64,000 bases of DNA from Erysipelotrichales bacterium (GTDB taxonomy: Bacteria; Bacillota_I; Bacilli_A; Erysipelotrichales; Erysipelotrichaceae): assembly GCA_910576345.1 (NCBI GenBank), contig CAJTIT010000006.1, forward strand, positions 46,268-110,267, written 5' to 3'. Below are positions 1 through 9,982 of this stretch, one piece after another (within the stretch, counting starts at the first letter, position 1; every line of letters starts with the position of its first letter). The notes under the pieces were generated by a model. The model saw only the letters and a list, made by a program, of their open reading frames with translations. It had not been told where the DNA came from and ran no database searches. Both the position numbers and the translations under genes were made by a program.

Positions 1-1
1 T

Positions 2-322
2 GAACAAAAGCTGCGTCATTACATTGTCTCACATATGAAACGCATGGAGAATATTCGATTATATAACGAGGATGCACAAAGCGGAATTATCACATTCAAT
101 GTGAAAGATGTGTTTGCACAAGATGCGGCCAGCTATTTTAATGCGCATGGCATCGCAGTACGCAGTGGACAGCACTGTGCCAAATTGTTAAGCGAGCAAT
201 TGAAAACGGCTGCGACGGTGCGTGCAAGTCTGTATTTCTACAATACGCGTGCTGAAGCAGATGAATTTTTGAAAGTTTGCGCAAATGCGGATATGCATAC
301 TTGTCTTGATATTTATTTTTAA
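2..322 (+). CDS. sufS: Cysteine desulfurase SufS, C-terminal part (5' end outside window)
   Basis: The reading frame is open from the first bases and ends at 322, so only about the last 106 residues are present. The RSGQHCA motif (near base 160) is the active-site loop of SufS/CsdB enzymes; its Cys accepts the persulfide from L-cysteine. SufS passes sulfur to SufU for Fe-S cluster assembly. The next gene is sufU, 12 nt downstream, then sufB, giving the usual Firmicute order sufS-sufU-sufB; sufC and sufD would be expected left of the window. The PLP lysine lies in the missing part and cannot be checked. Confidence 0.93.
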   Translation, partial: EQKLRHYIVSHMKRMENIRLYNEDAQSGIITFNVKDVFAQDAASYFNAHGIAVRSGQHCAKLLSEQLKTAATVRASLYFYNTRAEADEFLKVCANADMHTCLDIYF

Positions 323-334
323 AGGAGAATGTAT

Positions 335-793
335 ATGGATGATATGAGAAACGATCCGATGATGTTAAGATCCATTATTATGGATCACTATGAATATCCA
401 AGAAATCATGCATTGGTGAATGAGGAAGCCTATGTACAAAAACATATGGCTTCTGATTCATGCATTGATGATATCACGGTTCAGGCAAAAATCGTACAGG
501 ATCGCATTGAAGATATTCGCTTTGACGGTGTTGCCTGTACAATTTCAACAGCTTCCACATCGATCATGAGCGAATTGTTAAAAGGAAAAACCAAAGCGCA
601 GGCCAAGGCGATTATGGATAACTATTTTGCGATGATTGACGGTGCGGATTATGATGCGAATGTATTGGAGGAAGCGATTGCGTTTTATACGGTTGGCAAA
701 CAGGCAAACCGGATCAAATGTGCAACGATTGGATGGAATGCGATGAAAGAATTGTTGGAAACTAGCGAGGATGATGCCAATGAACAAGGATAA
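335..793 (+). CDS. sufU: SufU, zinc-dependent sulfurtransferase of the Suf Fe-S system
   Basis: A 152-residue protein of the SufU/NifU-N family. Three conserved cysteines are visible, in [14 protein letters not shown] and RIKCATIGW; with the Asp two residues after the first Cys they form the zinc site that exchanges ligands with the SufS active-site Cys. In Firmicutes SufU is the sulfur acceptor for SufS rather than a scaffold. I chose ATG 335 because GGAG at 324-327 then sits 7 nt away; ATG 329 would be only 1 nt from it. The gene overlaps sufB by 14 nt, implying translational coupling. Confidence 0.94.
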   Translation: MDDMRNDPMMLRSIIMDHYEYPRNHALVNEEAYVQKHMASDSCIDDITVQAKIVQDRIEDIRFDGVACTISTASTSIMSELLKGKTKAQAKAIMDNYFAMIDGADYDANVLEEAIAFYTVGKQANRIKCATIGWNAMKELLETSEDDANEQG

Positions 794-2177
794 TTTTCCC
801 AACAGTGAATATCAATACGGTTTTCATGATCAAGATGTCTCTGTGTATAAAACAAAACAGGGCTTGCGCAAAGAAACAGTGATCGAAATTTCCCATATGA
901 AAAAGGAACCCAAATGGATGTTGGAGTATCGCTTAAAGGCTTTTGAAGCGTTTGAGAAAATGGACATACAATCATGGGGACCGGATGTGAGCGATATTAA
1001 TTTTGATGAATATACATACTATATCAAACCAAGCGAAAAAGGCGAACAAAGCTGGGATGAGGTACCGGAAACAATCAAGAATACGTTCGATAAATTGGGA
1101 ATTCCGGAAGCAGAAGCAAAATATCTTTCCGGTGTGACGACCCAGTATGAAAGTGAAGCGGTATATCATAACATGCTGGACGAAGTCAAAGAAAAAGGCA
1201 TTGTTTTTCTGGATACGGATAGCGCTTTAAAAGAAGTACCGGAATTATTCAAACGATATTTTGGTAAACTTGTGCCTTATACGGACAATAAGTTTGCGGC
1301 GTTGAATAGCTGCGTATGGTCTGGCGGCAGTTTCATTTATATTCCCAAAGGTGTGAAACTGGAAAAACCGCTGCAATCTTATTTTCGTATCAATTCCCAG
1401 TCGATGGGGCAGTTTGAAAGAACCTTGATCATTGTGGATGATGGTGCAGAAGTGCATTATGTGGAAGGGTGTACGGCACCTACGTATTCCAAAGATTCTC
1501 TACATGCGGCAGTAGTGGAAATTTATGTTGGCAAACATGCGAAGTGTCGCTATTCAACGATTCAAAATTGGTCAGGGAATATATTGAATCTTGTCACAAA
1601 GCGTGCAAAAGTGATGGAGCAGGGAATGATGGAGTGGATCGATGGCAATATCGGCTCGCATGTCACGATGAAATATCCGGCTTGCGTACTGGCAGAAGAA
1701 GGCGCCAAAGGCTTGACAGTTTCCATTGCGGTGGCATCTTGTCATCAGATACTGGATGCCGGCGCAAAAATGATCCATTTGGCGCCACATACATCTTCTA
1801 CCATCATTTCTAAATCGGTTTCACGACTTGGCGGTGAAGTAAATTATCGCGGTTTGATTCAGCATAATAAACATGCGCAATATGCGAAAAGCAAAATTGA
1901 GTGTGATACGCTGATTTTGGATCAAGCGTCCAGAAGTGATACGATCCCTACCAACATCACACGCAATCAGACATCGCAGATCGAACATGAAGCAACCGTT
2001 TCCAATATTTCGGAAGAACAGCTGTTTTATTTGATGAGCAGAGGATTGAGCAAAGGACAGGCAACGGAAATGATCGTGATGGGGTTTTTGGAGCCGTTCA
2101 CAAGAGAGTTGCCTATGGAATATGCGGTGGAACTCAATCAGCTGTTGAAACTGGATATGAGTGATTCGATTGGATAA
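780..2177 (+). CDS. sufB: Fe-S cluster scaffold subunit SufB
   Basis: A 465-residue SufB, normal length for the family. SufB forms the SufBC2D scaffold on which Fe-S clusters are built. The family core is clear, with the SFIYIPKGV segment, the [10 protein letters not shown] motif and the C-terminal region around [15 protein letters not shown]. Starts at 771, 774 and 780 are in frame; 780 is preferred because GAGG at 767-770 is 9 nt upstream. It lies inside the end of sufU and itself overlaps the next gene by 17 nt, so the suf genes and the folate gene appear to be one transcript. Confidence 0.96.
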   Translation: MNKDNFPNSEYQYGFHDQDVSVYKTKQGLRKETVIEISHMKKEPKWMLEYRLKAFEAFEKMDIQSWGPDVSDINFDEYTYYIKPSEKGEQSWDEVPETIKNTFDKLGIPEAEAKYLSGVTTQYESEAVYHNMLDEVKEKGIVFLDTDSALKEVPELFKRYFGKLVPYTDNKFAALNSCVWSGGSFIYIPKGVKLEKPLQSYFRINSQSMGQFERTLIIVDDGAEVHYVEGCTAPTYSKDSLHAAVVEIYVGKHAKCRYSTIQNWSGNILNLVTKRAKVMEQGMMEWIDGNIGSHVTMKYPACVLAEEGAKGLTVSIAVASCHQILDAGAKMIHLAPHTSSTIISKSVSRLGGEVNYRGLIQHNKHAQYAKSKIECDTLILDQASRSDTIPTNITRNQTSQIEHEATVSNISEEQLFYLMSRGLSKGQATEMIVMGFLEPFTRELPMEYAVELNQLLKLDMSDSIG

Positions 2178-2718
2178 CCAAGCGATTCGTAAAATAATAC
2201 AAGCAAAGTGTAAAAAAATGACGATGAAACAGCGAAACCATGCCAGTCAAAGGATTGCGTGTGTTTCCCAAGGATTTATCCAAAAACAAGCGATCATTGG
2301 ACTTTTTATGCCCATGTCCTATGAACCGGATATTACTTCTTTATACTATGACAATGATAAAATGAATCGTTTTGCGTTGCCAAAAGTCACTTCCAAAACG
2401 GCGATGGAATTTGTATGGTGGGATGAAACGACAAAATTTCAAACAGGTGCTTTTTCTATTTTAGAGCCTGGTCATTCAAATTACATCGCACCTAATGCGC
2501 TTTCTGTAATTTTTGTCCCGGTCGTTGCGTTTAATCATCGCTGTGAAAGACTGGGGCATGGGAAAGGGTATTACGATCGCTATTTGAATAAAGTTGATGC
2601 GTTAAAAATAGGGATCGCTTTTTCTTGTCAACAAAGTGAAGATATACAATGTTTTGCCCATGATGTTGTTTTGGATGTTGTTATTACGGAAAAAGATATT
2701 TTTTATAAGGTTGCATGA
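2161..2718 (+). CDS. 5-formyltetrahydrofolate cyclo-ligase
   Basis: A 185-residue member of the 5-FCL family (B. subtilis YqgN type), which converts 5-formyl-THF and ATP to 5,10-methenyl-THF. The diagnostic C-terminal motif [13 protein letters not shown] is present, and the N-terminal basic helix [10 protein letters not shown] fits the family. The start is a GTG at 2161 overlapping the end of sufB; a TTG at 2170 is possible, and neither has a good ribosome binding site, so translation probably depends on coupling to sufB. A terminator follows directly, so this is the last gene of the suf transcript. Confidence 0.9.
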   Translation: MIRLDNQAIRKIIQAKCKKMTMKQRNHASQRIACVSQGFIQKQAIIGLFMPMSYEPDITSLYYDNDKMNRFALPKVTSKTAMEFVWWDETTKFQTGAFSILEPGHSNYIAPNALSVIFVPVVAFNHRCERLGHGKGYYDRYLNKVDALKIGIAFSCQQSEDIQCFAHDVVLDVVITEKDIFYKVA

Positions 2719-2738
2719 TTATGTGTATATTTATTTAG

Positions 2739-2759
2739 AACAGCCAATCGGCTGTTTTT
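2739..2759 (+). terminator. Intrinsic terminator of the suf operon
   Basis: The 7-bp stem AACAGCC/GGCTGTT with loop AATC is followed by a short T run. It lies 20 nt after the cyclo-ligase stop. Confidence 0.85.
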
Positions 2760-2840
2760 CATTCTTCATTATCTTTTCTTATTGATTCTGTATGTTTCAT
2801 CATTCATCAACCACACTAAGAATGATCAGGAGTGATGAAC

Positions 2841-3992
2841 TTGAATCAACGGATGAAATTGAAATATTATTGTTTAGATTTTTTGGCATTTTTTGCGATT
2901 TCCTTGGTCAATACACAAATGATACCATATTTGACCAATATCGGTTATGATGTCATTACCAGAGGATATATACTGGCCGCAAATGCCGTCGTGGCAATTG
3001 GGGGACAGTTTTTATTTGGCTATATCTGTGATCGTTATCAGAAAATCAAACCGTTTTTCACTTTGGCTTATACATTATTGATGGTCAGTGGTTTGGCGAT
3101 GTTGTTTTATGAGGAACGTATTTTTTGGTATCATCTGATCAGTGTCGGCATGATGGGTGGCATGGTTAAAGTGATCATGGGTTTGAATGAAACATGGATG
3201 TTGGAGGCGGACAGCGAACATTATGGAGCGCTGCGAGCCGCTGGCGCAATTGGTCTTTGCGCAGGTTCTCCGGTGGCTGGCGTGTTGGTAGATATGTATG
3301 GTTTTTCAATATTACGCTGGGCGCTAATAATCACTTCGCTGTTATGTTATCTTTTCTTATACCTTGTCAAAGATGTGGAAAAAGAAGGTAAACCGATACA
3401 ATTAAAAACACTGACCCAGCTACTTACCAATATACCTTATCTCATTCTTGTGTTGATTTATTTGTTGGTGTATATGATCGGAACGGCAGATCAATACGTT
3501 GTGGTAGATAAAATGCTTTATCTAGGCAGTGCGCACTCCTTAGTCGGAATCAAATGGGCGCTGCAATCCTTTATGGAAGTGCCGCTGTTTTTATTGGCCG
3601 GCAAAATCTTAAAAAAATACAAACCGGGAACGCTTTTGATATTTGGTACCGTTATGTACGCTGTAAAATTTATTTTATATGGACTTTCACCCAATGGATG
3701 GTGGATCATTGCGACTGCGTCTTTGCAATTGGTAACGTTGCCAATCATTATGTTGACCAGCAAACTGCTGATCAAAGAAACGACGCCGGAAAACTTGGCC
3801 AGCAGTGCACAGATGTTTGCAATGGCCGTATTTATCGGTGGATCCGGATTGATTACACCGTTGATCACATCGTTTTTGTCAGAGCGTTTTGGTTATGATT
3901 TGACATTGTTTATTGTATCAGTTTTTGCGATTTTGCCATTGGTGATTATCTTTCTCTATCTTCATATGCGCAAACAAAAACAACCTACATAA
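2841..3992 (+). CDS. MFS transporter, 12 membrane segments
   Basis: About 383 residues and almost wholly hydrophobic, with twelve predicted membrane helices, ending in a short basic tail. The loop GYICDRYQKIKP matches the MFS loop 2-3 signature, and the sequence resembles the LacY/nucleoside-symporter (MFS_1-like) branch. The substrate cannot be read from sequence. TTG 2841 is chosen because AGGAG at 2828-2832 is then 8 nt upstream; ATG 2835 would be only 2 nt away. The gene stands alone between two terminators. Confidence 0.8.
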   Translation: MNQRMKLKYYCLDFLAFFAISLVNTQMIPYLTNIGYDVITRGYILAANAVVAIGGQFLFGYICDRYQKIKPFFTLAYTLLMVSGLAMLFYEERIFWYHLISVGMMGGMVKVIMGLNETWMLEADSEHYGALRAAGAIGLCAGSPVAGVLVDMYGFSILRWALIITSLLCYLFLYLVKDVEKEGKPIQLKTLTQLLTNIPYLILVLIYLLVYMIGTADQYVVVDKMLYLGSAHSLVGIKWALQSFMEVPLFLLAGKILKKYKPGTLLIFGTVMYAVKFILYGLSPNGWWIIATASLQLVTLPIIMLTSKLLIKETTPENLASSAQMFAMAVFIGGSGLITPLITSFLSERFGYDLTLFIVSVFAILPLVIIFLYLHMRKQKQPT

Positions 3993-4040
3993 GAAGATAT
4001 GCATAACACATTGATTGTATTGTTTTTTTATTTGTCTGTC

Positions 4041-4078
4041 ATGTACTCTTGTTTCCAAGTAGAGTGCATTTTTATTTT
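4041..4078 (+). terminator. Intrinsic terminator after the MFS gene
   Basis: The stem ATGTACTCT/AGAGTGCAT (one G-T pair) is followed by TTTTTATTTT. Confidence 0.75.
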
Positions 4079-4187
4079 GGAAAGTTACTTGCGAAAATCT
4101 TTAACAATGCAGAAAAAAACGCTTTCATTTGTGCGTCTTTACTTAAAAATATACAAGATGAAATAAAAAATATTGCAAACTCATTGA

Positions 4188-4204
4188 AGTTTCACGGTGA
4201 AACT
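4188..4204 (+). promoter_or_regulatory. Perfect 8-bp dyad upstream of opp, candidate operator
   Basis: The 17-mer AGTTTCACGGTGAAACT is a perfect inverted repeat (8 bp arms around one G). It lies in the 446-nt gap between the MFS gene and oppB, about 70 bp upstream of the proposed opp -35 box and directly before a TATACT hexamer at 4203-4208. It has no T run, so it is not a terminator. The arm spacing suits a dimeric TetR-, GntR- or MarR-type repressor; the regulator is unknown. The rest of the gap is A/T-rich and I see no gene in it. Confidence 0.4.
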
Positions 4205-4271
4205 ATACTCTTTTATGTAAAAAAATGTAACAGAAGTTGTAAGATGAGTGAAAAAATAAATGAAAAATGTA

Positions 4272-4300
4272 TTGAAAAAATGTGAGAAAAATTGTATTCT
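4272..4300 (+). promoter_or_regulatory. Probable sigma-A promoter of the opp operon
   Basis: A -35 box TTGAAA (4272-4277), a 17-bp spacer and a -10 box TATTCT (4295-4300). The leader of about 130 nt contains a weak imperfect stem near 4368-4393 and no recognised riboswitch. Confidence 0.5.
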
Positions 4301-4438
4301 ATATATATGTTCATTCATATGTTGAAGCATATCGACAGTTTCTGTCAGAAAACATATACCTAGTCATTATGCGGATTTTTTGATATTCTGCATCATATTA
4401 TATGAACAAGTTTAAGGAAAAAAGGAAAGGTGAAATGC

Positions 4439-5362
4439 ATGTTTAAATACGTTTTCAAACGTGTTATGGTGGGAATCGTAACCTTGTTTTTACTGGCAAG
4501 CGCGACATTCTTTCTTATGAAATTAACACCCGGATCCCCCATTTCTTCTGAGAGATTGAAAACCGAAGAAGCAAGAAAAGCCGCCATGGAAAAATACCAT
4601 TTGGATAAATCCATACCGGAACAGTATGCGATTTATATTGGAAATGTACTGCATGGCGATTTGGGCGAAAGCATGACTGCGAACACGAAAGGGCAGAAAG
4701 CGACTGATTTAATTGGCAAATCGTTTCCGGTTACTGCGCGCTTGGGAACTGTCGCGTTCATAATTGCTTTGATTGGTGGTATCGGACTTGGAACGGCCGC
4801 CGCTTTGTCCAAACGCAAATGGGTCAATAACGTTTGTATGTTTGTGGCGACGATTGGGGTTTCGGTGCCTTCTTTCTTATTGGCGCTTTTGTTAATTATC
4901 GTATTTGGTGTATGGCTACATGCCTTACCGTTTATCGGCTTAAAGTCACCGGTGCATTATATTATGCCAGCTACAACGTTGGCGCTTTATCCGATTGCGA
5001 CAATTGCACGACTTACCAGAAGCAGTATGTTGGAAGTGATGAAACAGGATTATATCATTCTTGCACGCTCCAAAGGTACGCCTTATAAAAAAGTTGTGAT
5101 CAAGCATGCTTTGAAAAATGCCATGTTGCCGGTCATCACATATGCTGGACCGATGTTTGCGTTTATGTTGACAGGAAGTTTTGTAATTGAGAGTGTGTTC
5201 TCCATACCGGGCATTGGTCAGTTAATGGTATCCAGCATTCAGAATCGTGATTACAGTATGATTATGGCAGTGACGATTTTCCTTGGAGCACTCGTCATTA
5301 CCTTTAATATTTTGGCGGATATCGTATCTGCGGCAGTTGATCCGCGCATCAAATTGAAATAG
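4439..5362 (+). CDS. oppB: Oligopeptide ABC transporter permease OppB
   Basis: A 307-residue inner-membrane permease of the OppB/DppB family. It has an N-terminal membrane helix, a large extracytoplasmic segment with the characteristic KYHLDKSIPEQY region, five further helices, and the EAA loop (around LARSKGTPYKKVVIKHALKNA) that docks onto the ATPases. ATG 4439 sits 8 nt after GGAAAGG; a GTG at 4430 overlaps that site. It is the first gene of a five-gene operon and pairs with OppC 11 nt downstream. Confidence 0.94.
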   Translation: MFKYVFKRVMVGIVTLFLLASATFFLMKLTPGSPISSERLKTEEARKAAMEKYHLDKSIPEQYAIYIGNVLHGDLGESMTANTKGQKATDLIGKSFPVTARLGTVAFIIALIGGIGLGTAAALSKRKWVNNVCMFVATIGVSVPSFLLALLLIIVFGVWLHALPFIGLKSPVHYIMPATTLALYPIATIARLTRSSMLEVMKQDYIILARSKGTPYKKVVIKHALKNAMLPVITYAGPMFAFMLTGSFVIESVFSIPGIGQLMVSSIQNRDYSMIMAVTIFLGALVITFNILADIVSAAVDPRIKLK

Positions 5363-5373
5363 GAGGTTGCTTT

Positions 5374-6309
5374 ATGGAAGAGAACAAAGTATCTGATTTC
5401 ACGCTATCTCCTGAACTGTTTGAAAAATTGGATGATAGTGAAAAGAATGCGGAAAAAATCGCATATGAAAGTTCCACTTATCTACAAGATGCGTGGAAAC
5501 GTTTCAAACAAAACAAATTGGCATTGATTGGCTTGATATTCTTGCTCATCATGCTGATATTATCCATCGTCGTACCTATGATTTCACCTTATACGTATGA
5601 TGGACAGGATTTATCACTGCAGCATGCGGGAAGCAGTCTGCAGCATTTAATGGGTACCGATAAATTTGGACGCGATATGCTTGTGCGCATTATGTGCGGA
5701 GGACGTATCTCATTGGCCGTTGGATTTGCGGCTGCGGCAATTTCATTGGTCGTTGGTGTTGTGTATGGTGCGATCAGTGGATATTTCGGTGGAAAAATCG
5801 ATATGGTCATGATGCGTATCGTTGACGCTATGTATTCAATACCGGATATGTTGTATGTTATTATGGTCGTTGTAGCGATGGGCGCCAATTTCTTATCGAT
5901 TATGATCGGTGTCTGTCTCACATTCTGGATGGATATGGCACGACAAGTAAGAAGTCAAGTCATGACGCTGAAAGAACAGGAATTCTCATTGGCAGCATTC
6001 GTATTAGGTGCCAGCAAGTCAAGAATTTTATTCAAACACTTGATTATCAACAGTATGGGACCGATTATTGTAACAGTTACCATGATCGTTCCACGTGCCA
6101 TTTTCTATGAGGCGTTCTTGAGTTTCTTGGGGATTGGAATCGCAGCGCCACAAGCTTCTTGGGGAACGCTTGCCAATGATGCGAAAGGTCTTGTCAGTAC
6201 TTATCCTATGGAAGTCATTTGGCCAGTGTTGGCAATTTGTTTGACAATGTTGTCACTGAACTTTATTGGCGATGGACTAGGGGATGCCCTGGATCCGAAG
6301 AAGAAGTAG
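5374..6309 (+). CDS. oppC: Oligopeptide ABC transporter permease OppC
   Basis: A 311-residue permease of the OppC/DppC family. A cytoplasmic N-terminal tail of about 50 residues leads to the first membrane helix, then the conserved LMGTDKFGRDMLVRIMCG segment and five more helices. The EAA loop lies around FVLGASKSRILFKHLI, and the C-terminal GDGLGDALDPK ending is typical. Its ribosome binding site AGGAGG is 8 nt before the ATG. It forms the membrane channel with OppB. Confidence 0.95.
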   Translation: MEENKVSDFTLSPELFEKLDDSEKNAEKIAYESSTYLQDAWKRFKQNKLALIGLIFLLIMLILSIVVPMISPYTYDGQDLSLQHAGSSLQHLMGTDKFGRDMLVRIMCGGRISLAVGFAAAAISLVVGVVYGAISGYFGGKIDMVMMRIVDAMYSIPDMLYVIMVVVAMGANFLSIMIGVCLTFWMDMARQVRSQVMTLKEQEFSLAAFVLGASKSRILFKHLIINSMGPIIVTVTMIVPRAIFYEAFLSFLGIGIAAPQASWGTLANDAKGLVSTYPMEVIWPVLAICLTMLSLNFIGDGLGDALDPKKK

Positions 6310-6321
6310 GAGGTAGATGCT

Positions 6322-7332
6322 ATGAGTATGTTGGAAATCAAAAACCTTTCTACGGAATTTACGACAGATAACGGCATTGTTCGTGCCGTTCGTGATGTAT
6401 CCTTGCATTTAGACAAAGGTGAAGTATTGGGCATTGTAGGCGAGTCCGGCTCCGGAAAAAGTCAGACGATGTTTTCTACGATGGGATTATTGAGCGCAAA
6501 TGGAAAAGTGGTAAATGGTGAAATTTGGCTGAACGGAAAAAATATTTCACCGCTGGCTTTTAAAGACAGTCGTGAATATGAAAAAACAATGGATGACATT
6601 CGTGGAAATGACATGGCAATGATTTTTCAAGATCCCATGACGTTCTTAAATCCGGTATTGCGTATTGAAACGCAGTTGATTGAACCAATTTTGAATCATC
6701 ATCCGGATATGGATAAAAAAGAGGCAATCGCAAAAGCAATTGAATTGATGCGAAAAGTTGGTATTCCTTCACCGGAAAATCGCATTCGGCAATATCCGTT
6801 TCAGTTTTCCGGCGGTATGCGTCAGCGTATCATCATTGCAATCGCTCTTGCTTGCGATCCAAAAGTCATCATTGCCGATGAGCCAACAACTGCATTGGAT
6901 GTAACCATCCAAGCACAAGTGCTGGATTTGATCAGCAACCTAAAAGACGAAATTGATTCCAGTATTATTATGATTACCCATGACCTTGGTGTCGTGGCTT
7001 CTATATGCGATCGCATTGCGATTATGTATGGCGGTAAAATTGTAGAAAGCGGAACAACGGATGAAATATTCTATCAACCAAAGCACCCATATACAAAAGG
7101 TCTATTGTCCTGTATCTCCAATCCGGAGGATCCGGAGCGAAAAGAACTGCATCCGATTCCCGGTTCTCCGCCTGATTTGTTAAACATTGCGGAAGGATGT
7201 CCGTTTGCGGATCGATGTGAGTCCGCAATGAAAGTCTGCAAGATGAAGATGCCGGATCGTACAACATTCAGCGATACGCATGTATGTTCTTGCTGGCTTC
7301 AGCATCCAATGGCAGAAGGAAAGGGTGAGTAG
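6322..7332 (+). CDS. oppD: Oligopeptide ABC transporter ATP-binding protein OppD
   Basis: A 336-residue ABC ATPase. It shows the Walker A motif GESGSGKS, the Q-loop in FQDPMTFLNP, the signature FSGGMRQR (where OppD has M rather than Q), Walker B VIIADEPTTALD and the H-loop ITHDLG. The C-terminal extension has the oligopeptide-transporter Cys pattern (CPFADRCE, VCSCW), which in relatives binds a [4Fe-4S] cluster. Only one nucleotide separates its stop from oppF. Confidence 0.95.
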   Translation: MSMLEIKNLSTEFTTDNGIVRAVRDVSLHLDKGEVLGIVGESGSGKSQTMFSTMGLLSANGKVVNGEIWLNGKNISPLAFKDSREYEKTMDDIRGNDMAMIFQDPMTFLNPVLRIETQLIEPILNHHPDMDKKEAIAKAIELMRKVGIPSPENRIRQYPFQFSGGMRQRIIIAIALACDPKVIIADEPTTALDVTIQAQVLDLISNLKDEIDSSIIMITHDLGVVASICDRIAIMYGGKIVESGTTDEIFYQPKHPYTKGLLSCISNPEDPERKELHPIPGSPPDLLNIAEGCPFADRCESAMKVCKMKMPDRTTFSDTHVCSCWLQHPMAEGKGE

Positions 7333-7333
7333 T

Positions 7334-8305
7334 ATGAGTAATCCAATTCTGAAAGTTACGGATTTAAAGGTTCACTTTCCTGTCGCCGGGGGCGTATTTG
7401 CAAAAAAGCAAGTCGTAAAAGCCGTAGATGGTTTGAATTTTGAAATCATGCCGGGTGAAACCTTTGGATTGGTTGGTGAAAGTGGCTGTGGAAAAAGTAC
7501 CACAGGACGTGCGATTGTTAAAATCTACACACCAACGGAAGGAACCGTAGAATTTGATGGCAAAGATATTACCAAAATCAAGGGCAAGGAATTAGCAGAA
7601 TTCAGAAAAAATGTCCAGATGATTTTTCAGGATCCATACGCAAGTTTGAATCCTCGTATGACTGTTGGTGAAATTATCCGTGAACCTATGGATATTCACA
7701 ATATATTTTCAACGAAGGAAGAGCGCGAAAGCCGTGTTCGTGAACTTCTCGAAATCGTTGGATTAAAACCTGACCATATTCGTCGTTATCCGCATGAATT
7801 TTCCGGGGGACAAAGACAGCGTATCGGCATTGCCCGAACGCTTGCTTTGAATCCGAAATTCGTTGTATGCGATGAACCTATTTCAGCACTGGATGTTTCC
7901 ATTCAGGCACAAGTTATCAACCTGTTGGAAAACATTCAGGAAAAAATGGGAATTTCTTATTTATTTATCGCCCATGATCTGAGCATGGTTAAACACATTT
8001 CTGATCGAATCGGCGTGATGTATTTGGGAAATATGGTTGAGATAGGAGAAGCTGATGATGTTTATAACTCACCGCTTCATCCTTACACGCAGGCTCTTTT
8101 ATCAGCGGTGCCTATTCCTGATCCAAAAGTAGCCCGGCAAAAGAAACGGATCGTTTTGGAAGGTGAACTTCCCAGCCCGATCGACCCACCAAGCGGTTGT
8201 GTCTTCCGCACTCGCTGTCCGAATGCAACGGAACGTTGTGCGAAGGAAAAACCGCAAGCGGTGAAGGTCGGTAATCGAACCGTAGCTTGTTTCTTATATG
8301 AATAG
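7334..8305 (+). CDS. oppF: Oligopeptide ABC transporter ATP-binding protein OppF
   Basis: A 323-residue ABC ATPase partnering OppD. Walker A is GESGCGKST, the signature is FSGGQRQR, Walker B is FVVCDEPISALD and the H-loop is IAHDLS; the C-terminal CVFRTRCP and CFLYE cysteines match the oligopeptide subfamily. ATG 7334 is chosen because it aligns with OppF homologues; an in-frame start at 7280 would lie inside oppD. Confidence 0.95.
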   Translation: MSNPILKVTDLKVHFPVAGGVFAKKQVVKAVDGLNFEIMPGETFGLVGESGCGKSTTGRAIVKIYTPTEGTVEFDGKDITKIKGKELAEFRKNVQMIFQDPYASLNPRMTVGEIIREPMDIHNIFSTKEERESRVRELLEIVGLKPDHIRRYPHEFSGGQRQRIGIARTLALNPKFVVCDEPISALDVSIQAQVINLLENIQEKMGISYLFIAHDLSMVKHISDRIGVMYLGNMVEIGEADDVYNSPLHPYTQALLSAVPIPDPKVARQKKRIVLEGELPSPIDPPSGCVFRTRCPNATERCAKEKPQAVKVGNRTVACFLYE

Positions 8306-8322
8306 GCGAAAGGAGAAAGAAA

Positions 8323-9975
8323 ATGAAAAAGTTTTTGACTTTAGCTGCTTGCAGTTTGTTGGTCCTTTCCGGATGCGGCGACGGCGGTAGCTCAAGCAGT
8401 GATGGAGTCCTGAAAGTCGGCGTTGGCGGTGATTTTTCACAGTTAGATCCGGCAAAGGCTGATGACTCTATTACGGCAAACGTTCTGAACCAGACTTATG
8501 AAGGATTGTATACGCTGGATACGAACGGCAATGCAGTGCCAAATTTGGCAACGGCAGACGCAGAGGTTTCTGAAGATGGTCTTACCTACACAATCACATT
8601 AAAAGACGGCGTTAAATGGAGTGATGGTCAGGATCTGAAGGCAGAGGACTTCGTTTATGCATGGAAGCGTGCAGCTGCGATCGGTAATGCAGACTCTTAC
8701 TATTCTCAGTTTATCACTACGAATATTGAGGGTGCCGTAGAAAGCGGAGATGTTGACAATATGCCGGATTTCGGAGCCGTTGCAAAGGATGACAAGACTA
8801 TTGAAATCACTTTGAAACAGCGCACTCCTTATTTCCAGGCACTTTTGACCAATACCGTATTCTACCCGGTTCGTAAAGATTTCATCGATGCAAACAGCAA
8901 CGGTGATTACAAGGGCAGTGAATGGACGAACAATCCGGAGGCTCCGGTTTTGAGCGCATTTAAATTCACTTCTATCAACATTAAGGATGAAGTCGTATTG
9001 GCTAAAAATGAAAACTACTATGATGCGGACAAAGTAAAATTGAGCGGTGTAAGCTTCAAAGTAATGCCGGATATGGATTCCGAGACCAATGCATTCAAAA
9101 CGGGTGACTTGGATTTCGCTACTTCGGTAAACCGTGAAACGGCATTGAGCGATGAATTGAAGGGAAACGTTTATGTTATTGAACCATTTGTATGTAACTA
9201 CTTCATGTTGGTAAATGCCGGTAATGAAAACGATGAATCCAATGAAGCGTTGAAAGCATTGAAAGATCCTGAAATCCGTAAGGCAATTTCTATGGGAATC
9301 GATCGTGCGGCTGTTCTTCAAGTCTTAGGATACGGTGATTTGGCTTATGAATTGCATGGTTTGATTCCAAAGGGAATTCCTGGTGTTTCCAAAGACTTCC
9401 GTGAAGAAGCTGATGAAGCAGGTGCTTATGCAGCAACGGATGTAGAAGCTGCGAAGAAAATTATGGAATCCAAAGGATACAGCGCAAACAAGATGTTAAC
9501 GGTTAAGTATAGCTACAATGACAACCAAATGCATAAAGACGTTGCACAGTCTATGCAGGCATCTTTGAAAAATATCTATATCAATTTAGAATTGACTCCA
9601 ACAGAAAAAGAAGCATTCTTCGATGATCGTGATAACGGAAGATTTGAATTGGCTCGTCATGCGATGACTGCTGACTTCATTGATCCGATGGCTTATTTAT
9701 CCATGTATTATAATAATCCGGGCGCTAAAGCTAAAACTGCCGGTAATACGGTAGATGATACAAAATATGAAGAATTGATTGACAAAGCCAATGCATTGGA
9801 TGGTGAAGAACGTTTGAATGCACTTCACGAAGCAGAAAAATATCTGATTCAGGAACAGAATTACATTATTCCGTTGTTCGGATATTCTGAACCTTACTTG
9901 TTGAACAGTTCCGTTAAGGGAATCACTTCTTCTCCGGAAGGACACTACAGTCTGCACAATGCATATTTTGAATAA
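8323..9975 (+). CDS. oppA: Oligopeptide-binding lipoprotein OppA
   Basis: A 550-residue extracellular solute-binding protein (SBP_bac_5 family). A lipoprotein signal peptide ends in the lipobox LSGC at about residue 17, followed by a short G/S linker. Family landmarks include GLYTLDTNG, the EDFVYAWKRA segment and the FKVMPDMDSE region. It delivers peptides to OppBCDF. The ribosome binding site AAAGGAG is strong, as expected for a component made in excess. It is the last gene of the operon. Confidence 0.95.
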   Translation: MKKFLTLAACSLLVLSGCGDGGSSSSDGVLKVGVGGDFSQLDPAKADDSITANVLNQTYEGLYTLDTNGNAVPNLATADAEVSEDGLTYTITLKDGVKWSDGQDLKAEDFVYAWKRAAAIGNADSYYSQFITTNIEGAVESGDVDNMPDFGAVAKDDKTIEITLKQRTPYFQALLTNTVFYPVRKDFIDANSNGDYKGSEWTNNPEAPVLSAFKFTSINIKDEVVLAKNENYYDADKVKLSGVSFKVMPDMDSETNAFKTGDLDFATSVNRETALSDELKGNVYVIEPFVCNYFMLVNAGNENDESNEALKALKDPEIRKAISMGIDRAAVLQVLGYGDLAYELHGLIPKGIPGVSKDFREEADEAGAYAATDVEAAKKIMESKGYSANKMLTVKYSYNDNQMHKDVAQSMQASLKNIYINLELTPTEKEAFFDDRDNGRFELARHAMTADFIDPMAYLSMYYNNPGAKAKTAGNTVDDTKYEELIDKANALDGEERLNALHEAEKYLIQEQNYIIPLFGYSEPYLLNSSVKGITSSPEGHYSLHNAYFE

Positions 9976-9982
9976 CATTCCT

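Noticed and set aside
4049..4285. A 78-codon open frame between the MFS gene and oppB
   Set aside because: It begins inside a terminator, has no ribosome binding site, and its product is a low-complexity Lys/Asn string; the region is A/T-rich regulatory DNA.
8599..9321. A 240-codon open frame antisense to oppA
   Set aside because: It lies wholly inside the well-supported oppA gene, has no ribosome binding site and its product resembles nothing; it follows from oppA codon usage.
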